This document shows positions 54,694-63,928 of a DNA stretch of 64,000 nt, piece by piece. The notes under the pieces are model-generated. The model made no database searches. It worked only from the letters and a program-made list of their open reading frames with translations, and was not told where the DNA came from. The DNA is from Bradyrhizobium sp. 200 (GTDB taxonomy: Bacteria; Pseudomonadota; Alphaproteobacteria; Rhizobiales; Xanthobacteraceae): contig NZ_CP064689.1 in NCBI RefSeq assembly GCF_023100945.1, positions 4,632,001 to 4,696,000 of the forward strand. The letters run 5' to 3'. Numbering within the stretch: the stretch's first letter is position 1; every line of letters starts with the position of its first letter. Position numbers and translations under genes: made by a program.

Positions 54694-55656
54694 ATGACCA
54701 TGACGACCATCACGCTCCTTTCCTGCCGGCTTTTTTCTCGCCGGCTTCGCTCCCTGATCGCTGGCTGCGCCGTCGCGCTTGCCATGCTGGCCGGCAGCGC
54801 CTTGCCGCTGCGCGCACAGTCCGTGGCCTGCATGGTCGGCGGCGAACCCATTACCAGTCTCGATATCGAGCAGCGTACCAAGCTCATCTTCCTGACCACG
54901 CGCAAACAGACGCCGCGGCAGGAAGTGATCGACGAACTGATCAACGAAAAGGTGAAGATCAAGGAGGCCAAGCGATTTGGTGTCGACCCTTCCGCCAGCG
55001 ATATCGATCAGGCCTTTGCGGGAATGGGCCAGCGGATGCGGCTGTCGCCCGAGCAGCTCACCAAATCCCTGGAGAGCCAGGGTGTCCGGCCGGAAACGCT
55101 GAAGGCCCGCCTTAGGGCCGACATGGTCTGGGGCAGTCTGGTGCGCGGCCGCTTCAAGGAGAGCCTCCAGGTCGGCGAGAAAGACGTCGCCGCCGCCGCC
55201 CAGGAAAGCGGCGAAGCGACCCAGACCGATGCGTTCGAATACAAGCTGCGGCCGATCGTGCTGATCGTACCGCGCGGCTCCGCGTCTGCCGCGATAGACC
55301 AACGGCGCAAGGAAGCGGAATCCCTGCGTGAACGCGTCCAGACCTGCGAGCAGGCCAACAACTACTTCAAGTCGATGCAGAATGCCGCCATCCGCGACAC
55401 CATCACCAAGACGTCGGCCGACATCCCCGGCCCGCTTCGTGAACTCCTCGACAAGACGCCGATCGGCCATCTGACCCCGCCCGAGATCACCAGGCAGGGT
55501 GTGGAGATGGTGGCGTTGTGCGAGCGGAAACCGACCAAGGTCGACACGCCGAAGAAGCGGGAAATCCGGGAAAAGATGTTCGCCCAGAAATACGAGGCGA
55601 AGTCGAAGGCCTATCTGAATGACATCCGCAAAGCCGCGATGATCGAATGTCGTTGA
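54694..55656 (+). CDS. SurA-like periplasmic chaperone
   Basis: A 320-residue exported protein with a signal peptide ([20 protein letters not shown], cleavage near RAQS). The SurA N-domain is [20 protein letters not shown] and [20 protein letters not shown]. The C-terminal half contains parvulin-like [12 protein letters not shown], but the conserved catalytic pattern of parvulins is weak, so it may be chaperone-only. It sits right after lptD, the usual position for outer-membrane-protein assembly factors. The TTG at 54676 is a less likely start. Confidence 0.88.
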   Translation: MTMTTITLLSCRLFSRRLRSLIAGCAVALAMLAGSALPLRAQSVACMVGGEPITSLDIEQRTKLIFLTTRKQTPRQEVIDELINEKVKIKEAKRFGVDPSASDIDQAFAGMGQRMRLSPEQLTKSLESQGVRPETLKARLRADMVWGSLVRGRFKESLQVGEKDVAAAAQESGEATQTDAFEYKLRPIVLIVPRGSASAAIDQRRKEAESLRERVQTCEQANNYFKSMQNAAIRDTITKTSADIPGPLRELLDKTPIGHLTPPEITRQGVEMVALCERKPTKVDTPKKREIREKMFAQKYEAKSKAYLNDIRKAAMIECR

Positions 55657-56705
55657 TGGCCAGGGATCTGAAGTCCAATGCCCCGAAGTCAGAGGCTCCG
55701 AACACCAAGCCCCTCGCGCTGACATCCGGCGAGCCTGCGGGCATCGGCCCCGATATCGCGCTGGCCGCCTGGCTGCGCCGCGGTGAGCTGGACCTGCCGC
55801 CGTTCTATCTGCTCGGCGATCGCGCGTTCTTCGCCGACCGGGCGAAAATCCTGGGACTATCGGTCGAGCTTGCCGATGCCGCGCCCGAGGACGCGAGCGC
55901 GGCATTTGCGAGCGCCTTGCCCGTGGTGGCGACGGGCGAAATCGCCACCGCGCGCCCCGGACAGCCCGACGATACCAGCGCGAACGCTGCGCTGGCCTCC
56001 ATTCGCCACGCGGTCGACCATGTCAGAACCGGGCGGGCCGGCGCCGTCGTCACCAACCCGATCGCCAAGAGCGTGCTGTACCGCGCCGGATTCCGCCATC
56101 CCGGCCACACCGAATTTCTCGCCGAGCTTGCCGCGAAAAGCGGCCGCGCGCCGCAGCCCGTGATGATGCTGTGGTCGCCGGCGCTCGCCGTCGTTCCCGT
56201 CACCATCCATCTTTCGCTGCGCGAGGCGCTCGCCCAGCTCTCGACCGAGTTGATCGTGACGACGGCACGGATTGCGGTCGCGGATCTGAAAGCCCATTTC
56301 GGCCTTGCTCGCCCGCGCCTTGCCGTGTCGGGCCTCAATCCGCATGCAGGCGAGGACGGCTCGCTCGGCAGCGAAGACATCGACATCGTCGCACCGGCCG
56401 TCGAAGCGCTGCGCGCGGAAGGCATCGACGCCAGGGGGCCCCTGCCCGCGGATACCATGTTTCACGCCGCGGCGCGCAACACCTACGACTGCGCCATCTG
56501 CATGTATCACGACCAGGCGCTGATCCCGATCAAGACGATTGCGTTCGAGGACGCCGTCAACGTCACGCTGGGATTGCCGTTCATCCGCACCTCGCCGGAC
56601 CACGGCACGGCCTTCGACATTGCCGGCACCGGCAAGGCCAACCCGTCTAGTCTCGCCGCAGCCTTGCGGCTCGCCGCGCGCATGGCGGCCATCACGCCTT
56701 CATGA
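55647..56705 (+). CDS. pdxA: 4-hydroxythreonine-4-phosphate dehydrogenase
   Basis: Oxidises 4-phospho-hydroxy-threonine on the way to pyridoxal phosphate. The 352-residue enzyme has [17 protein letters not shown] (residues 26-42) and [20 protein letters not shown]. Metal-binding His residues are in [17 protein letters not shown] and [11 protein letters not shown]. The start at 55647 overlaps the previous stop; 55656 is an alternative. It is coupled to rsmA by ATGA. Confidence 0.95.
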   Translation: MSLMARDLKSNAPKSEAPNTKPLALTSGEPAGIGPDIALAAWLRRGELDLPPFYLLGDRAFFADRAKILGLSVELADAAPEDASAAFASALPVVATGEIATARPGQPDDTSANAALASIRHAVDHVRTGRAGAVVTNPIAKSVLYRAGFRHPGHTEFLAELAAKSGRAPQPVMMLWSPALAVVPVTIHLSLREALAQLSTELIVTTARIAVADLKAHFGLARPRLAVSGLNPHAGEDGSLGSEDIDIVAPAVEALRAEGIDARGPLPADTMFHAAARNTYDCAICMYHDQALIPIKTIAFEDAVNVTLGLPFIRTSPDHGTAFDIAGTGKANPSSLAAALRLAARMAAITPS

Positions 56706-57568
56706 GCGCGATCGACGATCTGCCGCCGCTGCGCGACGTCATTCGCGAACATTCCCTGTCGGCACGCAAATCGCTCGGCCAGAATTTCCTGCTCGACCTC
56801 AACCTCACCGCCCGGATTGCACGCGCCGCAGGCCCGCTCGAAGGCGCCACCGTCATCGAGGTCGGCCCCGGCCCCGGCGGGCTGACGCGTGCGCTGCTGG
56901 CGCTGGGCGCCAAGCGCGTCATCGCCGTCGAACGCGACGAGCGCGCGCTGGCCCCGCTCGATTACATCGCCAGGCGCTATCCCGGGCGGCTCGAGATCGT
57001 GCACGCCGACGCGCAGCGCTTCGATCCTCGCCCGATGCTGGGCGGCGAACGCGCGACGATCGTCGCCAACCTGCCCTACAATATCGCGACCGCGCTGTTG
57101 GTGGACTGGCTCTCGATCGAGCCATGGCCGCCCTGGTACCACATGATGGTGCTGATGTTTCAGCGCGAGGTCGCCGAGCGGATCGTCGCAAGAGAGAATG
57201 ACGAGGCCTATGGCCGGCTCGCGGTGCTCGCCAACTGGCGCACTGAAACGAAAATCCTGTTCGACATTTCCCCGGCCGCTTTCGTACCGCAGCCGAAAGT
57301 GACCTCTTCGGTGGTGCGCCTGGTGCCGCGCAGCGCCCCTGAAACGTGCGACCGCCGCGCCCTCGAACAGGTGGCAGCCGCGGCTTTCGGCCAGCGCCGG
57401 AAAATGCTGCGCCAGAGCCTTAAATCGCTGTCGGTCGACCCGGCCCGGCTCGCCGAGGCCGCGCATATCGACGCCACGAGGCGCGCGGAAACCATTCCAA
57501 TCTCGGGCTTTGTTGCCATGGCCCGCGAATTGACCGATATACGAAACACAAAATCAAACGTCGTTTAA
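56702..57568 (+). CDS. rsmA: 16S rRNA (adenine1518-N6/adenine1519-N6) dimethyltransferase
   Basis: Dimethylates two adjacent adenosines in the 3' hairpin of 16S rRNA during small-subunit assembly (KsgA). The 288-residue length is standard. Motifs: [23 protein letters not shown] motif [16 protein letters not shown] and the [14 protein letters not shown] catalytic NLPY. It ends the lptFGD-surA-pdxA-rsmA operon. Confidence 0.96.
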   Translation: MSAIDDLPPLRDVIREHSLSARKSLGQNFLLDLNLTARIARAAGPLEGATVIEVGPGPGGLTRALLALGAKRVIAVERDERALAPLDYIARRYPGRLEIVHADAQRFDPRPMLGGERATIVANLPYNIATALLVDWLSIEPWPPWYHMMVLMFQREVAERIVARENDEAYGRLAVLANWRTETKILFDISPAAFVPQPKVTSSVVRLVPRSAPETCDRRALEQVAAAAFGQRRKMLRQSLKSLSVDPARLAEAAHIDATRRAETIPISGFVAMARELTDIRNTKSNVV

Positions 57569-57580
57569 GGAGTGAACGCC

Positions 57581-58639
57581 ATGGCGCGAATGGTCCGTCA
57601 ATCCCTCGTCAAGTTCGACGCGCCGTTGTGCGAAACCATCATCGATACCCCGAAGCCGCAAGGCCGCGAAGTCCTCGTCCGCATCGAGCGCTGCGGGCTC
57701 TGCCATTCCGACCTGCACATCCAAGACGGCTATGCTGATTTGGGCGGCGGCAAGCGGCTCGACACCACGCGCGGCATGACGCTGCCGTTCACGCTCGGGC
57801 ACGAGATCGCCGGCGTCGTCGATGAGGTAGGTCCCGACGCCCCGAAGGAGCTGATCGGAAAGAAGCAGGCGGTATTCCCCTGGATCGGCTGCGGCCAGTG
57901 CCGTGACTGCGGCAATGGCGACGAGAACCTCTGCGTCAAGCAGCGCTTCCTCGGCGTCTCGATCGACGGCGGCTTTGCCACCCACGTGCTGGTGCCCGAC
58001 GCCAAATATTTGCTGGATTACGATCCGCTGCCGGTCAACCAGGCGGCAACCCTGATGTGCTCGGGGGTGACAGCCTATGGCGCGCTGAAGCGGCTGGTCG
58101 ACCGCCCGCGGCAGCGCAATCTGTTGCTCATCGGGCTCGGCGGCGTCGGCATGATGGGGCTGTCATTCGCGCAGGCGATGTTCAAGCAGAACGTCACGGT
58201 CGCCGATCTCAGCGCCGCCGCCCGCGAGACCGCGCTCCAGAACGGCGCCGCGGTCGCCTACGATCCGTCCGAGCCTGAAATCGTCAGGCGCATTCTGAAA
58301 GAAACCGAAGGCGGCTTCGACGGCGTCGTTGATTTTGCCGGCAACGAGAAATCGATGGCGTTCGCGGTGTCAACGGTCGCACGCGGCGGCAAGGTCGTGG
58401 TCTCCGGACTGATGGGCGGCAATTTCAGCCTGCCGATGGTGCAATGGGTCTACAAGCGCATGACCATCGAGGGCTTCATGGTCGGCACGCTCGCCGAGGG
58501 CAAGGAATTGATGGCGCTGGCCCGCGCCGGAAAAATCAAGCCGACGCCGATGAAGGAAGAGCCGATGGCCGACGTCCAGAAATGGATCGATGAGCTGCGC
58601 GCCGGGAAAGTCGTCGGGCGGATCGTGCTGAAGAACTGA
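57581..58639 (+). CDS. Zinc-dependent alcohol dehydrogenase (MDR family)
   Basis: A 352-residue medium-chain dehydrogenase. Catalytic zinc ligands are in CGLCHSDLHI (about residues 34-43) and GHEIAGVV (near 70). Structural zinc cysteines are CGQC-RDC-NLC (about 104-119). The NAD(P)-binding loop is GLGGVGMMGLSFAQAM. An AAGGAG ribosome site before ATG 57581 sets the start; an in-frame GTG 9 bases earlier is less likely. Substrate unknown. It is 12 bases after rsmA and may ride on that operon. Confidence 0.9.
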   Translation: MARMVRQSLVKFDAPLCETIIDTPKPQGREVLVRIERCGLCHSDLHIQDGYADLGGGKRLDTTRGMTLPFTLGHEIAGVVDEVGPDAPKELIGKKQAVFPWIGCGQCRDCGNGDENLCVKQRFLGVSIDGGFATHVLVPDAKYLLDYDPLPVNQAATLMCSGVTAYGALKRLVDRPRQRNLLLIGLGGVGMMGLSFAQAMFKQNVTVADLSAAARETALQNGAAVAYDPSEPEIVRRILKETEGGFDGVVDFAGNEKSMAFAVSTVARGGKVVVSGLMGGNFSLPMVQWVYKRMTIEGFMVGTLAEGKELMALARAGKIKPTPMKEEPMADVQKWIDELRAGKVVGRIVLKN

Positions 58640-58650
58640 GGCAACGCACG

Positions 58651-58685
58651 TTGCAATGAATTGCGGCGACAGCGGCGCTGTCGCC
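58651..58685 (+). repeat. Palindromic repeat copy 1
   Basis: A 31-base segment here is 28/31 identical to 62243-62273, on the other side of the cyclase gene. Within it GGCGACAGC-GGC-GCTGTCGCC is a perfect 9-bp hairpin, 25 bases after the alcohol dehydrogenase stop, so it may also end that transcript. Confidence 0.65.
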
Positions 58686-58908
58686 TTCGGAAGCAGTATC
58701 GGCAAGTTACGTGCACCGTCACTGTAACACTGATCTACTTCCGCTTTCAGCGGGCATGGTCGACATGGCGGGACGTGCCGATAGCGTTATCCCGGTCGAC
58801 CCATAACGGAACTTGGAGACGGTCCAACCGGAGTTGTGACCACGATCACATGAATCGCTCGGCTTCTGGCGCATTGTAACGGCCTTATTGATATCCGTTG
58901 AGGTCCGG

Positions 58909-61900
58909 ATGCACTGCACGAATTGCGCCGCCGAAGTCCCGGAGCAAAGGAAATTCTGTGGGCAGTGTGGAGCCGCGGTGGTGCGGCGCTGCGCGGCCTG
59001 TTGCGCGGAAAACCCGGCCCTGAACAGGTTCTGCGGCGACTGCGGGGCCAAATTGCGCACGGATTCGCGCGCGACAGTACCGACGGCACGGGACTCGCGC
59101 CCGATCGAGCGCCGGCAGCTTACGGTACTGTTCTGCGACCTGGTTGGATCGACTGCGCTCTCCGCGAGGCTCGATCCCGAAGACTTCAGCGCAATCATCG
59201 CCGACTACCGACGCTGCATCACTGAAACCGTTGCCCGCTTCGACGGCTTTGTCGCGCGACATCATGGCGACGGCGCGGTGGCATATTTTGGCTATCCCCA
59301 GGCGCACGAAGACGACGCGGAGCGCGCCGTTCACGCCAGCCTCGCATTGGTGCAGGCGGTCGCCGCCTTGCCCACGAAAGAAAAATTGAGTGCGCGCGTC
59401 GGTATTGCAACGGGCGTCGCGCTTGTCGGCGATATGTCGCACAGCGCGATTTCCGAGGAGCATGGCATCCTCGGCGACACCCCGAATCTCGCCGCCCGAT
59501 TGCAATCGCTCGCACAGCCCGGCGCCGTTATTATCTCGGGTCGCACAAAGACGATCGCTGGACCGCAATTCGAGTATCTCGATCTCGGTAAAATCGAGAT
59601 CAAGGGATTCGTAAAGCCAGTCCCTGCCTGGCAGGTCGCGGGCAAGACAGCCGTGGCCAGCCGATCGCATGCTCTCCAAAGTAGCGATTTGCTGCCGCTG
59701 ATCGGTCGTGATGAAGAAATGAAGCTGCTTCTGCGCCGATGGGAGCGGGTCAGGAGTGGCGAAGGTCAGGTGGTGCTGCTTTCCGGCGAAGCGGGAATCG
59801 GCAAATCACGGCTCACCATCGCGCTGTTGGAACAGCTTGCTCGCGAGCCGCACATACGCCTGCGTTGCTTCTGCTCGCCGCAGCATACCGACAGCACGCT
59901 CTATCCGGTGATCGGCGAGATGTTGCGCGCCGCTCGCCTTGCTCTCAATGACAGCCAGCAGGTGAAAGCGGACAAGCTTGACGCGCTGCTGGCGCAAAGC
60001 TCGACACCGCCGCAGGATGCGGCGCTGTTTGCCGAAATGCTGTCGCTGCCCAACGACGGACGCTACCCTCCGGTTGAAGTTGAGCCGCAGCTCCGTCGTC
60101 AGAAAACGCTGAAGGCTCTTGGTTCGCAAATCGAGGCGCTGACGCGGATCAATCCTGTGCTGGTGATTTTCGAAGATGCGCATTGGGCCGATCCAACCAG
60201 TCTCGAATTGTTCGCCCGGGCGGTGGACCTGGCCGTGAGCCACCGGCTCTTGATACTTGTTACTTTCAGGCCGGAATTCAGCCCGCCCTGTATCGGACGG
60301 CCGCACGTGACCGAGCTGACCCTCCATCGGCTGGCGCCGCGCGACATCGATTTCCTGATCGAGGGAGTCGCCGGCGGCCGATCGTTGCCGGCGGGCATCC
60401 GCCAGGACATCATCGAGCGCACCGACGGCATTCCGCTATTCGCCGAGGAGATGACCAAGGCGGTGTTGGACGCCGAAGGTGAGAGTGATGCGCAGCGGGC
60501 CTGCGCAGCGGCACCAACACCTGTCGTGGCGGTTCCGGCAAGCCTGCAGGCTTCGCTGATGTCGCGGCTCGATCGGCTCGGCCGGGCGAAGGACGTCGCG
60601 CAGGTCGGCGCCGCGATCGGCCGGGCATTTCCCCACATGTTGCTGGCCGCGCTCGTGCCAAAGCCAAAGGCGGAACTGGACTCCGACCTCGACCGGCTCG
60701 TTGCGGCGGGTTTGCTGTTTCGACACGGCACCCCGCCGCACGCGAGCTACCTGTTCAAGCATGCGCTGGTGCAGGACGCCGCCTACAGTACGCTGCTGCG
60801 GGAGCCAAGGCGCGTGCTGCATGCGCGCATCGCCGAAATTCTCGAAAGTCAGTTCCCAGAGTTCGCCGAGAGCCAGCCCGAGTTGCTGGCGCGACACTAC
60901 ACAAAGGCCGGTCTGATCGAGAAGTCAGCGCGCCTGTGGGGCAAGGCAGGACAGCGGTCACAGGAGCGTTCGGCGCTGATCGAAGCCGCAGAACAGCTCA
61001 GCCAGGCGCTGGCGCAAATCGCAACCTTGCCCAGCACGTCCGACCTGCGGCGCGAGCAGATCGTCCTGCAAGTCGCCCTCTTGAACACGCTCATGCATGT
61101 CAAAGGATATGGCGCGCCCGAAACGAAGGCCGCGGTGGCTCAGGTGAGAGCGTTGATCGAGCAAGCGGAACGGCTTGGGGAGCCTCCCGACGACCCTTCG
61201 TTGCTGCTCTCAGCTCTCTTTGGCCAGTGGATCGTCAATTTCATAAACTTCAATGGTGACGTTGCGCGAGAGCTCGCGGCGCGGTTTCTGGCCCTTGGCG
61301 AGAAGGAGCGAACAGCGGCGCCGCTCATGATCGGACACCGTACCATGGCGAGCACGCTCGCGTTTATGGGGGACTTCGTCGAGGCCAAGGCGCACTACAA
61401 CGAAGCGCTCGCCCTTTACCGCCCCGCCGAGCACCGGCGATTGATGACGCGATTTGGCCAGGACCTCCGGGTAACGTGCCTGGCCTTTCGTTCCATGGCC
61501 TCGTGGCTGCTCGGTTATCCCGAGGCTGCGCTGAGCGATGCGGATCGCGCGCTGGCGGAAGCGCGCCAGATCGAGCATGCTGCCACTTTGATGTTCACGC
61601 TGAATTTCCCGATTCTGGTTAATACCTACTGCGGCAACTACCACGCGGCAAACGAGCGTCTCAAAGAGCTTGTCGTGCTGGCCGACGAGAAAGGTGCCCC
61701 GTTCCGAAAGGCGGAAGGCGTGCTGCGGCGGGGTTATATCCTGACCCTCACCGGAGCCGCGAAAGCAGTCGAGATCGTCACGGCGGGTATCGATTTATGG
61801 CGGTCCGCCGGATCGACGATATTTACACCGGAGCACGAGTTCATGCTGGCAATCGCCCATGCAGATTCGGGCCAATTCGATGATGCCTGGCGCTGCATCG

Positions 61901-62229
61901 ACAGAGCAATGTCGGCGATGCATGCCACCAGAGAAAGGTGGTGCGAGGCTGAGGCTCATCGCGTTGCCGGTGAAATCGCACTCAAGTCGCCGCAGCGCGA
62001 CGTTGCGAAAGCGCAAGCGTATTTCGAGCATGCCCTCACCGTTGCGCGGGCACAGCAGGCAAAGTCGTGGGAATTGCGCGCGGCCATGAGCCTGGCGCGG
62101 CTCCTCAGCGATCAGGGAAAACGGCAATTGGCACGTGACCTTCTCGCCCCTGTCTACGATTGGTTCACTGAAGGTTTTGACACAAGCGACCTTCGAAAGG
62201 CCAAGGCGCTGCTCGGCGAGCTTCGTTGA
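58909..62229 (+). CDS. Zinc-ribbon / class III nucleotide cyclase / AAA ATPase / TPR signalling protein
   Basis: A 1,106-residue multidomain protein. Two zinc ribbons open it (CTNCAAEVPEQRKFCGQCGA; CAACCAENPALNRFCGDCG). A class III cyclase homology domain spans about 72-245, with metal Asp residues in LFCDLVGSTAL and HHGDGAVAYFG and the later TPNLAARLQSLAQPG. An AAA domain starts near 265 (Walker A GEAGIGKSR; Walker B LVIFEDAHWADPTS). From about 620 there is a helical TPR-like region. Cyclic AMP production is plausible but unproven. ATG 58909 follows GAGG; the frame extends to a TTG at 58888. It stands alone between two repeat copies. Confidence 0.88.
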   Translation: MHCTNCAAEVPEQRKFCGQCGAAVVRRCAACCAENPALNRFCGDCGAKLRTDSRATVPTARDSRPIERRQLTVLFCDLVGSTALSARLDPEDFSAIIADYRRCITETVARFDGFVARHHGDGAVAYFGYPQAHEDDAERAVHASLALVQAVAALPTKEKLSARVGIATGVALVGDMSHSAISEEHGILGDTPNLAARLQSLAQPGAVIISGRTKTIAGPQFEYLDLGKIEIKGFVKPVPAWQVAGKTAVASRSHALQSSDLLPLIGRDEEMKLLLRRWERVRSGEGQVVLLSGEAGIGKSRLTIALLEQLAREPHIRLRCFCSPQHTDSTLYPVIGEMLRAARLALNDSQQVKADKLDALLAQSSTPPQDAALFAEMLSLPNDGRYPPVEVEPQLRRQKTLKALGSQIEALTRINPVLVIFEDAHWADPTSLELFARAVDLAVSHRLLILVTFRPEFSPPCIGRPHVTELTLHRLAPRDIDFLIEGVAGGRSLPAGIRQDIIERTDGIPLFAEEMTKAVLDAEGESDAQRACAAAPTPVVAVPASLQASLMSRLDRLGRAKDVAQVGAAIGRAFPHMLLAALVPKPKAELDSDLDRLVAAGLLFRHGTPPHASYLFKHALVQDAAYSTLLREPRRVLHARIAEILESQFPEFAESQPELLARHYTKAGLIEKSARLWGKAGQRSQERSALIEAAEQLSQALAQIATLPSTSDLRREQIVLQVALLNTLMHVKGYGAPETKAAVAQVRALIEQAERLGEPPDDPSLLLSALFGQWIVNFINFNGDVARELAARFLALGEKERTAAPLMIGHRTMASTLAFMGDFVEAKAHYNEALALYRPAEHRRLMTRFGQDLRVTCLAFRSMASWLLGYPEAALSDADRALAEARQIEHAATLMFTLNFPILVNTYCGNYHAANERLKELVVLADEKGAPFRKAEGVLRRGYILTLTGAAKAVEIVTAGIDLWRSAGSTIFTPEHEFMLAIAHADSGQFDDAWRCIDRAMSAMHATRERWCEAEAHRVAGEIALKSPQRDVAKAQAYFEHALTVARAQQAKSWELRAAMSLARLLSDQGKRQLARDLLAPVYDWFTEGFDTSDLRKAKALLGELR

Positions 62230-62242
62230 GGGCCGCGTATCG

Positions 62243-62273
62243 TTGCCGTGAATTACGGCGACAGCGGCGCTGT
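62243..62273 (+). repeat. Palindromic repeat copy 2, interrupted by the IS element
   Basis: Second copy of the 31-base sequence at 58651. GAATTACGGCGACA (62250-62263) also has a 13/14 inverted partner TGTCACCGTAATTC at 63673-63686, just beyond the IS. The insertion therefore split a larger palindrome. Confidence 0.65.
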
Positions 62274-62390
62274 TCGCGAGGCGCCGCCGGCCTGGACTGC
62301 ACCCCTTAAGTGAGACACGGTAATTCCTGTGACAGTGCGGTTGCCACGATAACTTATCGTGCTTTGTTTTGCGCGAACGCGGTTTCGAAC

Positions 62391-63209
62391 TCAAGAGGCG
62401 ATTGGTATCCGAGCGCCGAGTGCAGGCGCTCCTTTGTAGACATCCGCAATGAAGCTATCGATCCGGCGGCGAGCGTCACTGATGTCGGAGAATGCCTTGC
62501 CGTTGACCTCTTCGGCCTTGAGCGTCTTCATGAAGCTTTCAGCCTTGGCGTTGTCGAAGGGATTGCCCGGCCTGCTCATGCTGATGGTGATGTCGCGATC
62601 GGCCAGTCGTTGGCGATAGGCGATGGATGCGTATTGCACGCCGCGATCGGAGTGGTGGATCAGGCTGCCGGGCGTCGGCTTTCGGTCCTGGAGGGCGTTC
62701 TCGAGCGCCGAGATAGCAAGCGAGGCATCGAGCGTATTCTCAAAAGCCCAGCCGACGGCCTTGCGAGAGAACGCGTCGAGAATGACGGCGAGATAGGCGA
62801 AGGTCTTGGCGAGATGGACATAGGTGATGTCCGCGACCCAGATTTGATCGGGCGCGGACGGCACCAGGCCGCGCACCAGATTTGGGACGACGAGAACGTC
62901 CCTTGGTCGCTCCGCAGGTGGCTTCAGGAACGGCGCCTTGCGCTGCGCAAGAAGATTGTCTTCGCGCATAAGCCTCAGGACTTTCTTGGCATTTACGACC
63001 ATGCCTTGGCGACGGAGCGTGGCTGTCACGCGTCGATAGCCGTAGAAGGGATGCTTGAGGCAAATGCGCTGGAGCTGGTCGCGCAGTTCGCACTCGACCG
63101 TCTCGCGACTGTGTCTGTTAAGATGCCGGTAATAGGTCGCGCGCGGCAGACCCGCTAAACGGCAGAGGCGTTGCACGTCTGCGTGGGAATCGGTTGCTTC
63201 CGATGTCAT
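62391..63209 (-). CDS. IS3-family transposase OrfB (DDE integrase domain)
   Basis: A 272-residue catalytic part. An HTH_21-like N-terminus (KHPFYGYRRVTATLRRQGMV) precedes the rve domain: first Asp in QIWVADITYVHLAKTFAYLA, second in IHHSDRGVQYAS, and Glu in NAKAESFMKTLKAE, giving the DDE triad. Its ATG overlaps the orfA stop as ATGA. The frame is open further upstream, allowing an OrfAB fusion by -1 slippage at 63287-63293. Confidence 0.94.
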   Translation of the reverse strand: MTSEATDSHADVQRLCRLAGLPRATYYRHLNRHSRETVECELRDQLQRICLKHPFYGYRRVTATLRRQGMVVNAKKVLRLMREDNLLAQRKAPFLKPPAERPRDVLVVPNLVRGLVPSAPDQIWVADITYVHLAKTFAYLAVILDAFSRKAVGWAFENTLDASLAISALENALQDRKPTPGSLIHHSDRGVQYASIAYRQRLADRDITISMSRPGNPFDNAKAESFMKTLKAEEVNGKAFSDISDARRRIDSFIADVYKGAPALGARIPIAS

Positions 63210-63607
63210 GGCTTGGATGACTTCGATGATGCGGATGCGGGTTTGCCTTGCGCTGCCGGCCGCTCCAATGCGCGCAAGGCTTCCCGAAAAAAATCGATGT
63301 CCATTTGCTGGCGGCCCACCAGCCGTTCGAGTTCAGCGATGCGGGCATTCGCACGCGTGAGCGCAGAACGCTTGTCGTCATACGTCGGTCGAGGCTTGAG
63401 CTTCCGGGGACCAGGCTTGGGTCCAGGCTTGCGGTTCAATCCCTCTGGCCCATGCGCCTTCCACGCCTTGATCCAGTCGTGAAGAATCTTGCGCGATATC
63501 CCGAGCTCGCGAGCCACAGGCAGAACGCCTTCGCCTCGCTCAACGCGCTTGATCGCCTTCAATTTGTACGCCGTCGGAAACTGACGGTTCTTTCCTCTTA
63601 CTGCCAC
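63206..63607 (-). CDS. IS3-family transposase OrfA (helix-turn-helix)
   Basis: A 133-residue DNA-binding part with a Tn3/HTH_Tnp_1-like domain (QFPTAYKLKAIKRVERGEGV; ARELGISRKILHDWIKAWKA) and a leucine-zipper-like C-terminal helix (RANARIAELERLVGRQQMDI). The codons for DFF contain the heptamer T-TTT-TTT in the correct phase for a -1 frameshift into OrfB. It ends inside the OrfB start. Confidence 0.93.
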   Translation of the reverse strand: MAVRGKNRQFPTAYKLKAIKRVERGEGVLPVARELGISRKILHDWIKAWKAHGPEGLNRKPGPKPGPRKLKPRPTYDDKRSALTRANARIAELERLVGRQQMDIDFFREALRALERPAAQGKPASASSKSSKP

Positions 63608-63928
63608 AGGTCATCCTCAAAATGCCTGTCACAGGAATTACCGTGTCTCACTTAAGGGGTGCAGTCCAGGCCTGTCACCGTAATTCTACGGAACGCTGCT
63701 CATCACAAGGTGCTGCGCGTTTTTCGAATCGAGAACAAATCTTCACAGGCAGGCTGCTGCAAACCGAGCGATGCTCGATGTGCCTCGTCGATGTGCACAC
63801 GATGGTGCGATCGCAGTACCGAAACGCAACAGGCGACCGCAATCAGACGACGGAAGTAGAGTTGTAATGGGGGAACCAGCCAGACTCAGGTTAGACTCCG
63901 TGCAGTTGGAACTTGGCAGGGGACTCCA

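Larger units (their letters stand above)
62293..63668. mobile_element. Complete IS3-family insertion sequence, 1,376 bp
   Basis: Ends are perfect inverted repeats of more than 40 bases, beginning TGGACTGCACCCCTTAAGTG on the left and the complement on the right. The outer bases are flanked by a direct GGCC duplication (62289-62292 and 63669-63672). It encodes orfA and orfB on the minus strand, both intact. Intact genes and ends mean it is probably recent and transposition-competent. Confidence 0.93.

Noticed and set aside
63622..63867. Frames crossing the right end of the IS element
   Set aside because: They read through the inverted repeat and flank, and have no homology-like features.
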